Shown here piece by piece: positions 1-6,038 of a stretch of DNA of 10,101 bases. Numbering within the stretch: the stretch's first letter is position 1; each line of letters opens with the position of its first letter. A program made the translations under genes and the position numbers. Source of the stretch: a bacterium. Its GTDB lineage: Bacteria > Patescibacteriota > Microgenomatia > UBA8517. The stretch covers positions 1 through 10,101 of the forward strand of contig JAKAKU010000127.1 in the NCBI GenBank assembly GCA_021824385.1, given 5' to 3'. The notes beneath the pieces are model-generated. The model saw only the letters and a program-made list of their open reading frames with translations. It ran no database searches and was not told the DNA's origin.

Positions 1-851
1 CGAGTTTTACTTTCACCGACCTTTTCCCCTTTACCATTTTTAATGGCTTCGTACGGAATACAATATCGACACCCGCCACTTCCTTGTGGGCATTCAAAAT
101 GCTCAAGTTGCCTCGCGAGCTTAACCCGACGTCCAATCGTGAGAACTTTGTCATATGCCTCGGTAAGCGAAGGGAGAGTTACTTCACGCGGTTCATCTTC
201 ACGGGCAATATACCAATAGCTTGCACCACTCACTTCGCGCTTTTGGGTGTTTTTGACGAGTAAGTGATAAATCGGAAGCTGTAAGGACGACTCTTTTTCA
301 TCATGTTTTCCTGTTTTAAAATCCAAAATATGCACGCTATCTGTTTCTGGCTTGTAAATAAGCCAATCTACTTTTCCACATAAAATGAGGTTTTCCTCTT
401 CATTAAGCCAATATGACGGCAAATCATCTTGAATTTTTATCGCTTTCTCAAGGAGTGGTCCCGGATGCTCAATGATTCTCTGCAGCATCTTTCGCCCCCG
501 TTCTTTGTACTCAAGCTCTTCCACAGCGGTTTTAAAACCACCTCGTTTTCCCGTGACGTTTTTCCAGAGCAGTTCATATTGTGCAAGGATTGGGGTTTTC
601 ATTCTCTCCTCGGTAGGAAGTACAGAAAGTGATTCAAGTACGTCATGAACCGTTCCTCCCAGTGTGAGTGCGGGCTCTACTCTACTTATTTTGTGTCCGG
701 TCATGGGGTCTTTATAAACAGAGCGTAAATAATATAAACGTGGACACGTCAAAAAATCCCCAATGGAGCTATGGGAAAGCCATACCCCAGAAAATTTATC
801 GGAACGAACAACTTGTTTATCAGAATGAAAAACTGGTTTATCTCCTGCCAT
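1..851 (-). CDS. PD-(D/E)XK (RecB/AddB/Cas4-like) nuclease, 3' end cut by window
   Basis: Predicted DNA exonuclease of the RecB-like PD-(D/E)XK superfamily; 283 codons are visible and the frame is still open at the left edge. It begins with an AddB/Cas4-type entry motif, SSIGDFLTCPRLYYL (about residues 28-42), which contains Cys36. Conserved His69 follows (GGTVHD). The active site is Asp162 (CGKVDWL) and Asp177-x-Lys179 (ILDFKTGK), followed by the Gln motif LQLPIY (Gln191). Three more cysteines lie near the end (254, 261, 264). With Cys36 they could hold a 4Fe-4S cluster, as in AddB and Cas4. The ATG at 851 is chosen because an extended -10 box lies just upstream and an in-frame stop lies at 909-911. 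Such proteins usually work in double-strand-break repair with a helicase; no helicase is visible here. The family call is firm. The exact partner, and whether the protein ends soon after the window edge, are inference. Confidence 0.88.
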   Translation of the reverse strand, partial: MAGDKPVFHSDKQVVRSDKFSGVWLSHSSIGDFLTCPRLYYLRSVYKDPMTGHKISRVEPALTLGGTVHDVLESLSVLPTEERMKTPILAQYELLWKNVTGKRGGFKTAVEELEYKERGRKMLQRIIEHPGPLLEKAIKIQDDLPSYWLNEEENLILCGKVDWLIYKPETDSVHILDFKTGKHDEKESSLQLPIYHLLVKNTQKREVSGASYWYIAREDEPREVTLPSLTEAYDKVLTIGRRVKLARQLEHFECPQGSGGCRYCIPYEAIKNGKGEKVGESKT

Positions 852-857
852 ACAGGC

Positions 858-866
858 ATTGTAGCA
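858..866 (-). promoter_or_regulatory. Extended -10 promoter of the nuclease gene (leaderless)
   Basis: Read on the minus strand this is TG-C-TACAAT, a good extended -10 element. Six nucleotides separate it from the ATG at 851, so transcription should start at or next to the A of the start codon. No SD precedes the ATG and no clear -35 is seen. Confidence 0.6.
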
Positions 867-895
867 CGAGGACGCTCGCAACTCCCTGAGAAATT

Positions 896-904
896 TGTTA
901 TAGT
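896..904 (+). promoter_or_regulatory. Extended -10 promoter of dsbB (leaderless)
   Basis: The sequence is TG-T-TATAGT, followed by six nucleotides and the dsbB ATG at 911. No SD is present and the -35 region is weak. The transcript probably starts at the ATG. This promoter and the divergent nuclease promoter share a 59-bp gap. Confidence 0.6.
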
Positions 905-910
905 GGTTTC

Positions 911-1345
911 ATGGAAAAGGTAGTAAGGAAATACGTTTTAGAATACGGCCTTTATATTGTTTGGCTCCAAGCCCTCGTTGCAATGGCGGGCAGTTTGTTT
1001 TTTTCTGAAGTTGAAAAATTTACTCCGTGTGTACTTTGCTGGTATCAACGCATTTGCATGTACCCGCTTATTGTTATTGTGGGTATCGGAATTACAAAAA
1101 AAGACAAAAAGGTTGTGGACTATGCCCTTCCTCTCTCACTGATCGGAACGGTCATTGCCATTTATCATAATCTTTTGTATAACAAAATACTGCCTGAGGC
1201 AATTGCACCATGCACGATTGGAGCGTCTTGCTTGACGAAGTACATTGACTGGTTTGGTTTTATTACCATTCCCTTTTTATCACTTGTTGCATTTTTAATT
1301 ATTGACGCCGTTCTTATTCTTTACAAAAAATATAATCATGAATAA
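911..1345 (+). CDS. dsbB: DsbB/BdbC-family disulfide oxidoreductase (quinone-linked)
   Basis: Membrane protein of 144 residues that reoxidises a DsbA-type thiol oxidase and passes the electrons to quinone. There are four hydrophobic segments (about residues 12-31, 48-62, 70-90, 115-137). The two redox pairs are both in outward-facing loops: Cys40-V-L-Cys43 in TPCVLCWYQRI, and Cys101/Cys107 in APCTIGASC. The CxxCWYQR signature and small size match BdbC/DsbB. It starts at an ATG next to an extended -10 box. It ends inside the dsbA-like gene: the two share ATGAATAA, an 8-nt overlap, which implies translational coupling and a working pair. All four catalytic cysteines are present, so it should be active. 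Confidence 0.93.
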   Translation: MEKVVRKYVLEYGLYIVWLQALVAMAGSLFFSEVEKFTPCVLCWYQRICMYPLIVIVGIGITKKDKKVVDYALPLSLIGTVIAIYHNLLYNKILPEAIAPCTIGASCLTKYIDWFGFITIPFLSLVAFLIIDAVLILYKKYNHE

Positions 1346-1994
1346 AGAAGCTAAAATCTTAATCGGTATAACAGTAGCTACCATTGTGGCACTCGTCGGG
1401 GGATCTTTTTTCTTTAGTAAAAAGGATGCAGCCCCAGCCGCTGTTTCTGACTCCAAAGTGTATGATCAGGCGCTTCTCGTTAATGAAAACCCTCATGTAA
1501 AAGGGTCCACGGATCCAAAAGTCACGATTGTAGAATTTGGAGATTTTCAGTGCCCAGCATGTGCTGCAAGCTTCCCAGTGACACAACAGCTTGAAAAGGA
1601 ATATGGAGATAAAATTAAATTTGTTTTCCGTCATTTTCCACTCGCCCAACACGAGAATGCCTATGATGCTGCCAGAGCTTCGGAAGCCGCAGCTGCTCAA
1701 GGGAAGTTTTGGGAAATGCATGATAAATTGTATGAAACACGCGACACCTGGGGTGAGAAAAAGGATGCAGTCACACAGTTTGAAGGATTTGCAAAAGATT
1801 TGGGCTTAAATGTTGAGCAATTTAAAAAAGCGTTTTCAGATAAACCGTATGACGCTATTATTCAAAAAGGCTTGACCGACGGTACAACACTCGGAGTTAA
1901 CGCTACTCCAACATTCTTTGTAAATGGAAAGAAGATGTCTGGAGTTTTCACTCTGAATGAGTGGAAAAACCTTCTTTCTGAATACCTCAAGTGA
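1338..1994 (+). CDS. DsbA-like membrane-anchored thiol:disulfide oxidoreductase
   Basis: A 218-residue extracytoplasmic thioredoxin-fold protein that should introduce disulfide bonds into exported proteins and be recharged by the DsbB encoded just upstream. An N-terminal hydrophobic segment (about residues 7-27) acts as a signal anchor and is followed by an Ala/Ser-rich linker. The DsbA/BdbD domain (Thioredoxin_4-like) runs from about residue 50. Its active site is Cys72-P-A-Cys75 (DFQCPACAAS) and the cis-proline is Pro191 in GVNATPTFFVNG. The HFPLAQHENA segment (residues 99-108) is also typical. The ATG at 1338 is preferred over an in-frame TTG at 1302. It puts the charged MNKEAK before the membrane helix and overlaps the dsbB stop by 8 nt. 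No SD is visible, so translation probably depends on termination of dsbB. Confidence 0.92.
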   Translation: MNKEAKILIGITVATIVALVGGSFFFSKKDAAPAAVSDSKVYDQALLVNENPHVKGSTDPKVTIVEFGDFQCPACAASFPVTQQLEKEYGDKIKFVFRHFPLAQHENAYDAARASEAAAAQGKFWEMHDKLYETRDTWGEKKDAVTQFEGFAKDLGLNVEQFKKAFSDKPYDAIIQKGLTDGTTLGVNATPTFFVNGKKMSGVFTLNEWKNLLSEYLK

Positions 1995-2013
1995 GTTTCT
2001 CCCCTAACTCCTG

Positions 2014-2019
2014 TATACT
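2014..2019 (+). promoter_or_regulatory. -10 box of obg (leaderless)
   Basis: TATACT lies seven nucleotides before the obg ATG at 2027, placing the expected transcription start at the start codon. No SD is seen. An overlapping TATAGT at 2019-2024 is too close to the ATG to serve that start, but could serve the in-frame ATG at 2033. Confidence 0.55.
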
Positions 2020-2026
2020 ATAGTCT

Positions 2027-3004
2027 ATGTTAATGGATAAAGCAGAAATTGTAATTTCAGGCGGCCACGGAGGTGCTGGTAAAGTTTCGTTTGGAAAAAC
2101 AGAAACAAGCGGCCCAGATGGTGGAAATGGTGGCGATGGTGGTGACTTTTATGTAAAAGGGAGCTCAAATCTGACGCTTCTCAATCAATTTGCAACCGAA
2201 CAAAATTTTGCTGCACACGATGGTGAACCAGGAGGCCAAAATCAACGTACTGGTAAGCGTGGGCGTGATTTTGAAATTTTACTTCCAGTCGGAACAACCC
2301 TTACTGAAATCTCAACAGAGCGACAAGAAGGCTTTGTAACCGAAGGCCAAACATACGAAATTAAAAGTATTGAAGATCGATTTTTAGTGGCAAAAGGTGG
2401 ACTTGGTGGACGAGGAAACTGGGAATTCCGATCTCCCCGTCGTACAACTCCGACTTACGCACAAAGTGGACTTCCTGGTGAAAAAAGAAAATTTTTGGTT
2501 GAGCTTAAACTCATTGCCGATTTTGGACTCATTGGTTTGCCGAACGCAGGCAAAAGTAGTCTCCTCAATGAACTTACCAATGCAAAAGCAAAAATTGGAA
2601 ACTTTGCCTTTACTACCCTTTCTCCAAATCTTGGAAACCTAAAAGGTCATATTATTGCTGACATTCCTGGACTTATTGAAGGTGCGCATGAAGGAAAAGG
2701 CTTGGGAGTTGCGTTTTTAAAGCATATCGAGAAAGTGTCGGTACTTCTCCACTGTGTCTCCGCTGAAAGCAGCGATATAAAACGAGACTATGAACTTATT
2801 CGTCGTGAGCTTGGAGAATACAACAAAACTCTGCTCTCCAAAAAAGAGCTAGTTCTTCTTACAAAAACCGACACCGTCTCACCTGAGATTGTCGAAGAAC
2901 AAACAAAGATATTAAAAAAACTGAACAAAAATGTTTTTACAATTTCCATTCATGATTATGAACAGATTGAGCTCCTAAAAACGAAAGTACTCGCTCTTTT
3001 GTAA
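2027..3004 (+). CDS. obg: Obg/CgtA-family ribosome-assembly GTPase, short form
   Basis: Essential GTPase of late large-subunit ribosome assembly and stress control. The N-terminal Obg fold (residues 1 to about 160) has the family's glycine-rich strands, GPDGGNGGDGG (29-39), and later KGGLGGRGN and QSGLPGE. The G domain follows: P-loop GLPNAGKSS (170-178), switch I FTTLSPNLG (195-203), G3 DIPGLIEGAHEGKGLG (212-227) and G4 TKTD (279-282). The protein ends at 325, soon after the G domain, so it lacks the C-terminal OCT domain of Bacillus Obg. The usual basic stretch between the first glycine motif and GGPDGG is also shortened (VSFGKTETSGPDGG). The ATG at 2027 matches the leaderless promoter spacing. 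The ATG two codons on (2033) is a fair alternative. Confidence 0.95.
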   Translation: MLMDKAEIVISGGHGGAGKVSFGKTETSGPDGGNGGDGGDFYVKGSSNLTLLNQFATEQNFAAHDGEPGGQNQRTGKRGRDFEILLPVGTTLTEISTERQEGFVTEGQTYEIKSIEDRFLVAKGGLGGRGNWEFRSPRRTTPTYAQSGLPGEKRKFLVELKLIADFGLIGLPNAGKSSLLNELTNAKAKIGNFAFTTLSPNLGNLKGHIIADIPGLIEGAHEGKGLGVAFLKHIEKVSVLLHCVSAESSDIKRDYELIRRELGEYNKTLLSKKELVLLTKTDTVSPEIVEEQTKILKKLNKNVFTISIHDYEQIELLKTKVLALL

Positions 3005-3034
3005 GAACGCTCCGCAGCCTCTTAAAAAGTGATG

Positions 3035-3040
3035 TACAAT
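3035..3040 (+). promoter_or_regulatory. -10 box of the phosphodiester glycosidase gene (leaderless)
   Basis: TACAAT, with TG directly before it, is followed by seven nucleotides and then the ATG at 3048. No SD and no clear -35 are present. The spacing is the same as at obg. Confidence 0.55.
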
Positions 3041-3047
3041 AGCGAGT

Positions 3048-3779
3048 ATGAAAAAGCTTCTTCTTGGTGCCTCTCTTATCACATTCGCCGGCCTTGTCTT
3101 TTTTGTGGCTTCACGACAAATACCAACTGAAACTCATCCTTCTGCTGCAGTATCCACTCCTCCGTCTGAAACACCAGTCAGCGCTCCCCTTCCCGTTACG
3201 GTAACTCCATTGGTAGATGGTTCGCACGTAAGCCTTATTGCAAATTATAAAGAAAAGAAAACAGGTGATGAACTTATGCGCGAAAACTCGTGTGACTACT
3301 TGGTAAATGCCGGATTTTACACAAAAGAAAATACTCCTGTTGGATATGTAAAAATCAAAGATTTGGTGTTAAGACCCGAGAAAGAAAGTTTACTGTTTGA
3401 CGGGTTTTTGACAATAAACGAAATGCTAACTGCACGAATTACTCGAACGCTTCCCAAAGATAGCCTCGTAAATGCACTACAAACTGGCCCGATGTTAATT
3501 GAAAATGGTTCACTTTTGAAACTCAGAATTCAAAATGATAAAGAAGCCAGACGGATGTTTGCCTTGGTTGACGGCAACAACCAAATTTTATTTGGAATGG
3601 TGACAAGCTCAACACTCACCAACCTTCCAAAAGTTGTGTATGACTGGGCTCGACAACAAAATATCGCTGTTGCTGATGCAATAAACCTGGACGGCGGCAG
3701 TGCATCTACTTACAGAGGCCCGAACGGTGTGTATCCTGAAATCTCCCCCATCGGAAGCGCGTTTTGTGTGAAAAACTAA
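3048..3779 (+). CDS. Exported phosphodiester glycosidase (NAGPA-domain) protein
   Basis: A 243-residue protein of the NAGPA family (phosphodiester alpha-N-acetylglucosaminidase domain), whose members cleave or bind sugar phosphodiesters in exopolysaccharide or envelope glycans. Residues 1-22 form a signal peptide or anchor (MKKLLLGASL start, hydrophobic core, no lipobox Cys). A Pro/Thr/Ser-rich linker spans about 26-55. The domain shows the family landmarks NAGFY (87-91), QTGPML (145-150), ARRMFALVDG (167-176) and INLDGGSAS (212-220), the last being the most conserved. The only cysteines are Cys82 and Cys240, close to the start and end of the domain, so a disulfide is plausible; the Dsb pair is encoded nearby. 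The M16 peptidase gene starts one nucleotide after its stop. The real substrate cannot be read from sequence. Confidence 0.85.
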   Translation: MKKLLLGASLITFAGLVFFVASRQIPTETHPSAAVSTPPSETPVSAPLPVTVTPLVDGSHVSLIANYKEKKTGDELMRENSCDYLVNAGFYTKENTPVGYVKIKDLVLRPEKESLLFDGFLTINEMLTARITRTLPKDSLVNALQTGPMLIENGSLLKLRIQNDKEARRMFALVDGNNQILFGMVTSSTLTNLPKVVYDWARQQNIAVADAINLDGGSASTYRGPNGVYPEISPIGSAFCVKN

Positions 3780-3780
3780 T

Positions 3781-5040
3781 ATGAAAGAACCAATAATTCA
3801 CAGCATAAACGGCGCAACAGTTGCCTTGTACCCCATGAAGGAAGTCGAAGCAGTAACGGTCATTGCTCGCTTTCATGCAGGAAGTTGGTATGAAGGAAAA
3901 CAGTGGGGCGCACATCACCTCCTTGAACATGTGATGCTTGATGGCGGAGAGAAATATCGATCAGAAGATGAAATTGAATTGTTTAAGGAAGAAAATGGGC
4001 TTTCTACCAATGGGATTACCGGTGGAAGATATCTCGAATTTTGGGTGAGAACACCTGCATCACAAATAAAAGAAGCGCTTTCATTGCTCTTCGATACTGT
4101 ATTTAATCCACTTTTGAACGAATCTGATATTGCGCGAGAGAAAACAATTATTGCCCAGGAATATCGTGATAAATGGAGTAATCCTCAAACACGTTTTGGA
4201 AGAGAGGCTACTAAAAATCTTTTTGGGAAAACTCACCCTTATATGCGTGATGGGATGGGAGACATTTTATTTGTAGAAAACATATCAAAAGAAACATTAC
4301 ATTCAATCCATACTCAATTTTGTGTGACAAAGAACCTGACAATCGTTGCAGTTGGCAACTTTGATACAAGTACATTTACTAAACTTCTTGATGCTTCACT
4401 TTCTGATATTCCTCAAGGCGAAACGCAGAAAACTAAAATTAGTAAAATAAAAACCTCTGATCCCTACTACTTTGGCAAAGAGGATGTTTTAAAAGTGACA
4501 ATTGGAATAGATTGGGTATCTCAAAAACTGAATGAAGACATGTCCATGAAAGATAAGATTGCAACAAATCTGGCAACTTATGTACTTGGAGGATCTTCTC
4601 GTTCTCGCCTTAATAAAGAGTTGAGAACAAAGCGTGGCTGGGTTTACTCAGCCTCTGCAGGACGATCACTATTTCCAAATATTAGTGGCCTCTGGGTTCA
4701 TACCTCGACCGACCCTGAAAAAATTGATGAAGTTTATAAAATTCTTCTATCGCTCACTCATGAATTTGCAGAAAAAGGTATGACCGATGAAGAATTTAAC
4801 CGTGCACGCAATTTTATTAATATGCAACGAATGATCGCCTTCGATTCAGTTGGCTCGATCGCAGATAAAATCATGAATGATGTTTTTCATGATAAGACCG
4901 TATATATGCCTGAAGAAATGGTATCCCTCTCCCATTCAATCAAAAAGAATGAAGTTACTCAGTTTATTCGTGAGTACCTCACAAACACACCAGTTGTGAG
5001 TGTCATGGCAAAGACTGACCCAAAACTTAAAATTGCATAA
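3781..5040 (+). CDS. M16-family zinc metallopeptidase
   Basis: A 419-residue pitrilysin/processing-peptidase-like protein. The inverted zinc motif HxxEH is His46-L-L-Glu49-His50, and the third metal ligand Glu127 (IIAQEY) lies exactly 76 residues after it, as expected for M16. The C-terminal half carries the second-domain signature LGGSSRSRLNKELRTKRGW with YSASAG. The length equals two M16 domains, so it resembles the bacterial M16B single-chain type that dimerises into a closed chamber. No signal peptide is visible, so a cytoplasmic peptide-degrading or processing role is likely. It starts one nucleotide after the glycosidase stop without an SD and is probably translated by coupling. Its last 14 nt overlap the convergent ATL gene. 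The catalytic residues are intact; the substrate is unknown. Confidence 0.92.
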   Translation: MKEPIIHSINGATVALYPMKEVEAVTVIARFHAGSWYEGKQWGAHHLLEHVMLDGGEKYRSEDEIELFKEENGLSTNGITGGRYLEFWVRTPASQIKEALSLLFDTVFNPLLNESDIAREKTIIAQEYRDKWSNPQTRFGREATKNLFGKTHPYMRDGMGDILFVENISKETLHSIHTQFCVTKNLTIVAVGNFDTSTFTKLLDASLSDIPQGETQKTKISKIKTSDPYYFGKEDVLKVTIGIDWVSQKLNEDMSMKDKIATNLATYVLGGSSRSRLNKELRTKRGWVYSASAGRSLFPNISGLWVHTSTDPEKIDEVYKILLSLTHEFAEKGMTDEEFNRARNFINMQRMIAFDSVGSIADKIMNDVFHDKTVYMPEEMVSLSHSIKKNEVTQFIREYLTNTPVVSVMAKTDPKLKIA

Positions 5041-5365
5041 CATCTGTACCGGGCTTCCAACGGTATTCTTCAATATTAAAGGTAAAATCTTCTGAAATAA
5101 TAAGACCCTCTGCTCTCAAAAGTATTCGCTGCATATCGGCGCTAAATGAGCTTCCCTTGATAGTAATTCGTCCAGTGTTGTTTACCACTCTCCACCACGG
5201 AACCTCATCAACATTTTCCATTCTGTTTAGTGTCCAGCCTACTTCGCGTGCGGCACGGGGAGCTCCACAGTAGAGTGCTACTTGCCCGTAGCTTGCCACG
5301 CACCCATATGGAATTTTTGAAACAACTTTTATTACTTTATTTTTAAATGGTGTGGTGGTATTCAT
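5027..5365 (-). CDS. Alkyltransferase-like (ATL) DNA repair protein
   Basis: A 112-residue protein of the MGMT/Ogt DNA-binding fold that lacks the methyl-accepting cysteine. The PCHRV active site of true alkyltransferases is PWWRV here (56-60), with Trp57 at the Cys position. Other family landmarks are kept: VASYGQVA (23-30), the Arg-finger helix APRAAREVG (35-43), and the Asn residues after the active site (VVNNTGRI). ATL proteins such as Schizosaccharomyces Atl1 and Escherichia coli YbaZ bind O6-alkylguanine and hand it to nucleotide excision repair without transferring the alkyl group. Cys22 and Cys33 are outside the active-site motif. The gene converges on the M16 gene with a 14-nt overlap and is divergent from thymidine kinase. 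No SD is seen. Confidence 0.9.
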   Translation of the reverse strand: MNTTTPFKNKVIKVVSKIPYGCVASYGQVALYCGAPRAAREVGWTLNRMENVDEVPWWRVVNNTGRITIKGSSFSADMQRILLRAEGLIISEDFTFNIEEYRWKPGTDVMQF

Positions 5366-5379
5366 AATAAGGTTGTTTG

Positions 5380-5386
5380 TATCCTA
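5380..5386. promoter_or_regulatory. Possible shared -10 element between ATL and tdk
   Basis: TATCCTA on the plus strand reads TAGGATA on the minus strand, giving a 4/6 match to TATAAT in both directions. It lies 15 nt before the ATL start and 23 nt before the kinase start. No convincing -35 is found for either direction. Confidence 0.3.
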
Positions 5387-5400
5387 ACACAAATAAAAGT

Positions 5401-5404
5401 GAGG
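5401..5404 (+). promoter_or_regulatory. Shine-Dalgarno site of thymidine kinase
   Basis: GAGG sits five nucleotides before the ATG at 5410. It decides this start over the in-frame TTG at 5377, which would add eleven unconserved residues. Confidence 0.65.
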
Positions 5405-5409
5405 TAAAA

Positions 5410-6003
5410 ATGAGTGAGTTACAGAAACTTCACCCAGAGCTCATTGTAGTTGCTGGGTGTATGTTTGCAGGGAAAAGCGATGAGCTGATTCGACGTATTC
5501 GAAGATATATGAGTGTTGGCAGGTGTGTGCAAGTTTTTAAGCCTGCACTCGACAATCGGTATTCGTCAGTTGATGTGGTGGCTCACAACGGCCTCTCACT
5601 GAATGCCATTCCAATCGAACGGGCTGATGAGATTTTGCATGATTTGCATGCCGACACGGAGGTGGTGGCTATCGATGAAGTTCAGTTTTTAAATCACAAT
5701 ATTGTAGACATATGTGAAGAACTGCTCACCCGCGATATAGTCGTATTGGCTGCAGGGCTTCCCCTCGACTTTCGAGGGGAAGGTTTTGGGTGTATGCCTA
5801 TGCTGATGGCAAAAGCAGAAGCCATTATTCAAGTAAATGCCTATTGTACGGTGTGTGGTTTGACTGCGTGCCGCACACAACGAATTGTGAACGGAAAACC
5901 AGCATCGTGGAATGATCCAATATTATTGGTTGGGGCACAGGAAGCATATGAAGCTCGATGCCGAAAACACCATGAAGTTCCGGGTAAGCCGCGATTTCTG
6001 TAG
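5410..6003 (+). CDS. tdk: Thymidine kinase, type II
   Basis: Phosphorylates thymidine to dTMP with ATP in pyrimidine salvage, in the cytoplasm. The 197-residue length is normal for the type II family. The P-loop is GCMFAGKS (16-23; usually GPMFSGKT). The catalytic base is Glu90 in the DEVQF motif (89-93). GLPLDFRGEGF (116-126) follows, then the structural zinc site: Cys146 and Cys149 in YCTVCG, and Cys184 and His187 in YEARCRKHH. The lasso region includes ACRTQR (153-158), and LLVGAQEAYEARC (172-184) is the usual C-terminal signature. All key residues are present. It has an SD, unlike most neighbours. Dependence on salvage would suit a host-associated, biosynthetically poor cell, but that is inference. 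Confidence 0.95.
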   Translation: MSELQKLHPELIVVAGCMFAGKSDELIRRIRRYMSVGRCVQVFKPALDNRYSSVDVVAHNGLSLNAIPIERADEILHDLHADTEVVAIDEVQFLNHNIVDICEELLTRDIVVLAAGLPLDFRGEGFGCMPMLMAKAEAIIQVNAYCTVCGLTACRTQRIVNGKPASWNDPILLVGAQEAYEARCRKHHEVPGKPRFL

Positions 6004-6010
6004 TTAGTTT

Positions 6011-6038
6011 TGGGCGGTCGTCACGCTGAGACCGCCCA
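6011..6038. terminator. 9-bp inverted repeat between convergent tdk and MBL genes, weak terminator candidate
   Basis: Perfect arms TGGGCGGTC and GACCGCCCA flank a 10-nt loop. The hairpin lies 7 nt after the tdk stop and covers the last codons and stop of the convergent hydrolase gene. On the plus strand the downstream sequence is only loosely T-rich (AAATTTCTCTTT). On the minus strand there is no T run. It may stop or protect both transcripts. Confidence 0.5.

Noticed and set aside
1331..1336. Perfect TATAAT just before the dsbA-like ATG
   Set aside because: Only one nucleotide separates it from the ATG, so a transcript starting there would begin after the start codon. It is also coding sequence for the end of dsbB (Tyr-Asn).
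1302..1337. In-frame TTG extension of the dsbA-like gene
   Set aside because: It would add twelve residues encoded inside dsbB without an SD. The ATG at 1338 gives a normal signal anchor and an overlap with the dsbB stop.
1359..1721. Minus-strand open frame of 120 codons inside the dsbA-like gene
   Set aside because: The opposite strand encodes the CPAC thioredoxin domain. The shadow frame has no start signal or motif.
2107..2150. Tandem-looking GGTGG/GGCGATGG repeats in obg
   Set aside because: They are codons for the glycine-rich strands that define the Obg fold, not a DNA repeat element.
5047..5065. TACCG/CGGTA inverted repeat just after the M16 stop, as a terminator
   Set aside because: The stem is only 5 bp with a 9-nt loop, it lies in the ATL coding sequence, and no T run follows.
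5377..5409. TTG start at 5377 for thymidine kinase
   Set aside because: It adds residues not typical of the family and ignores the GAGG site before the ATG at 5410.
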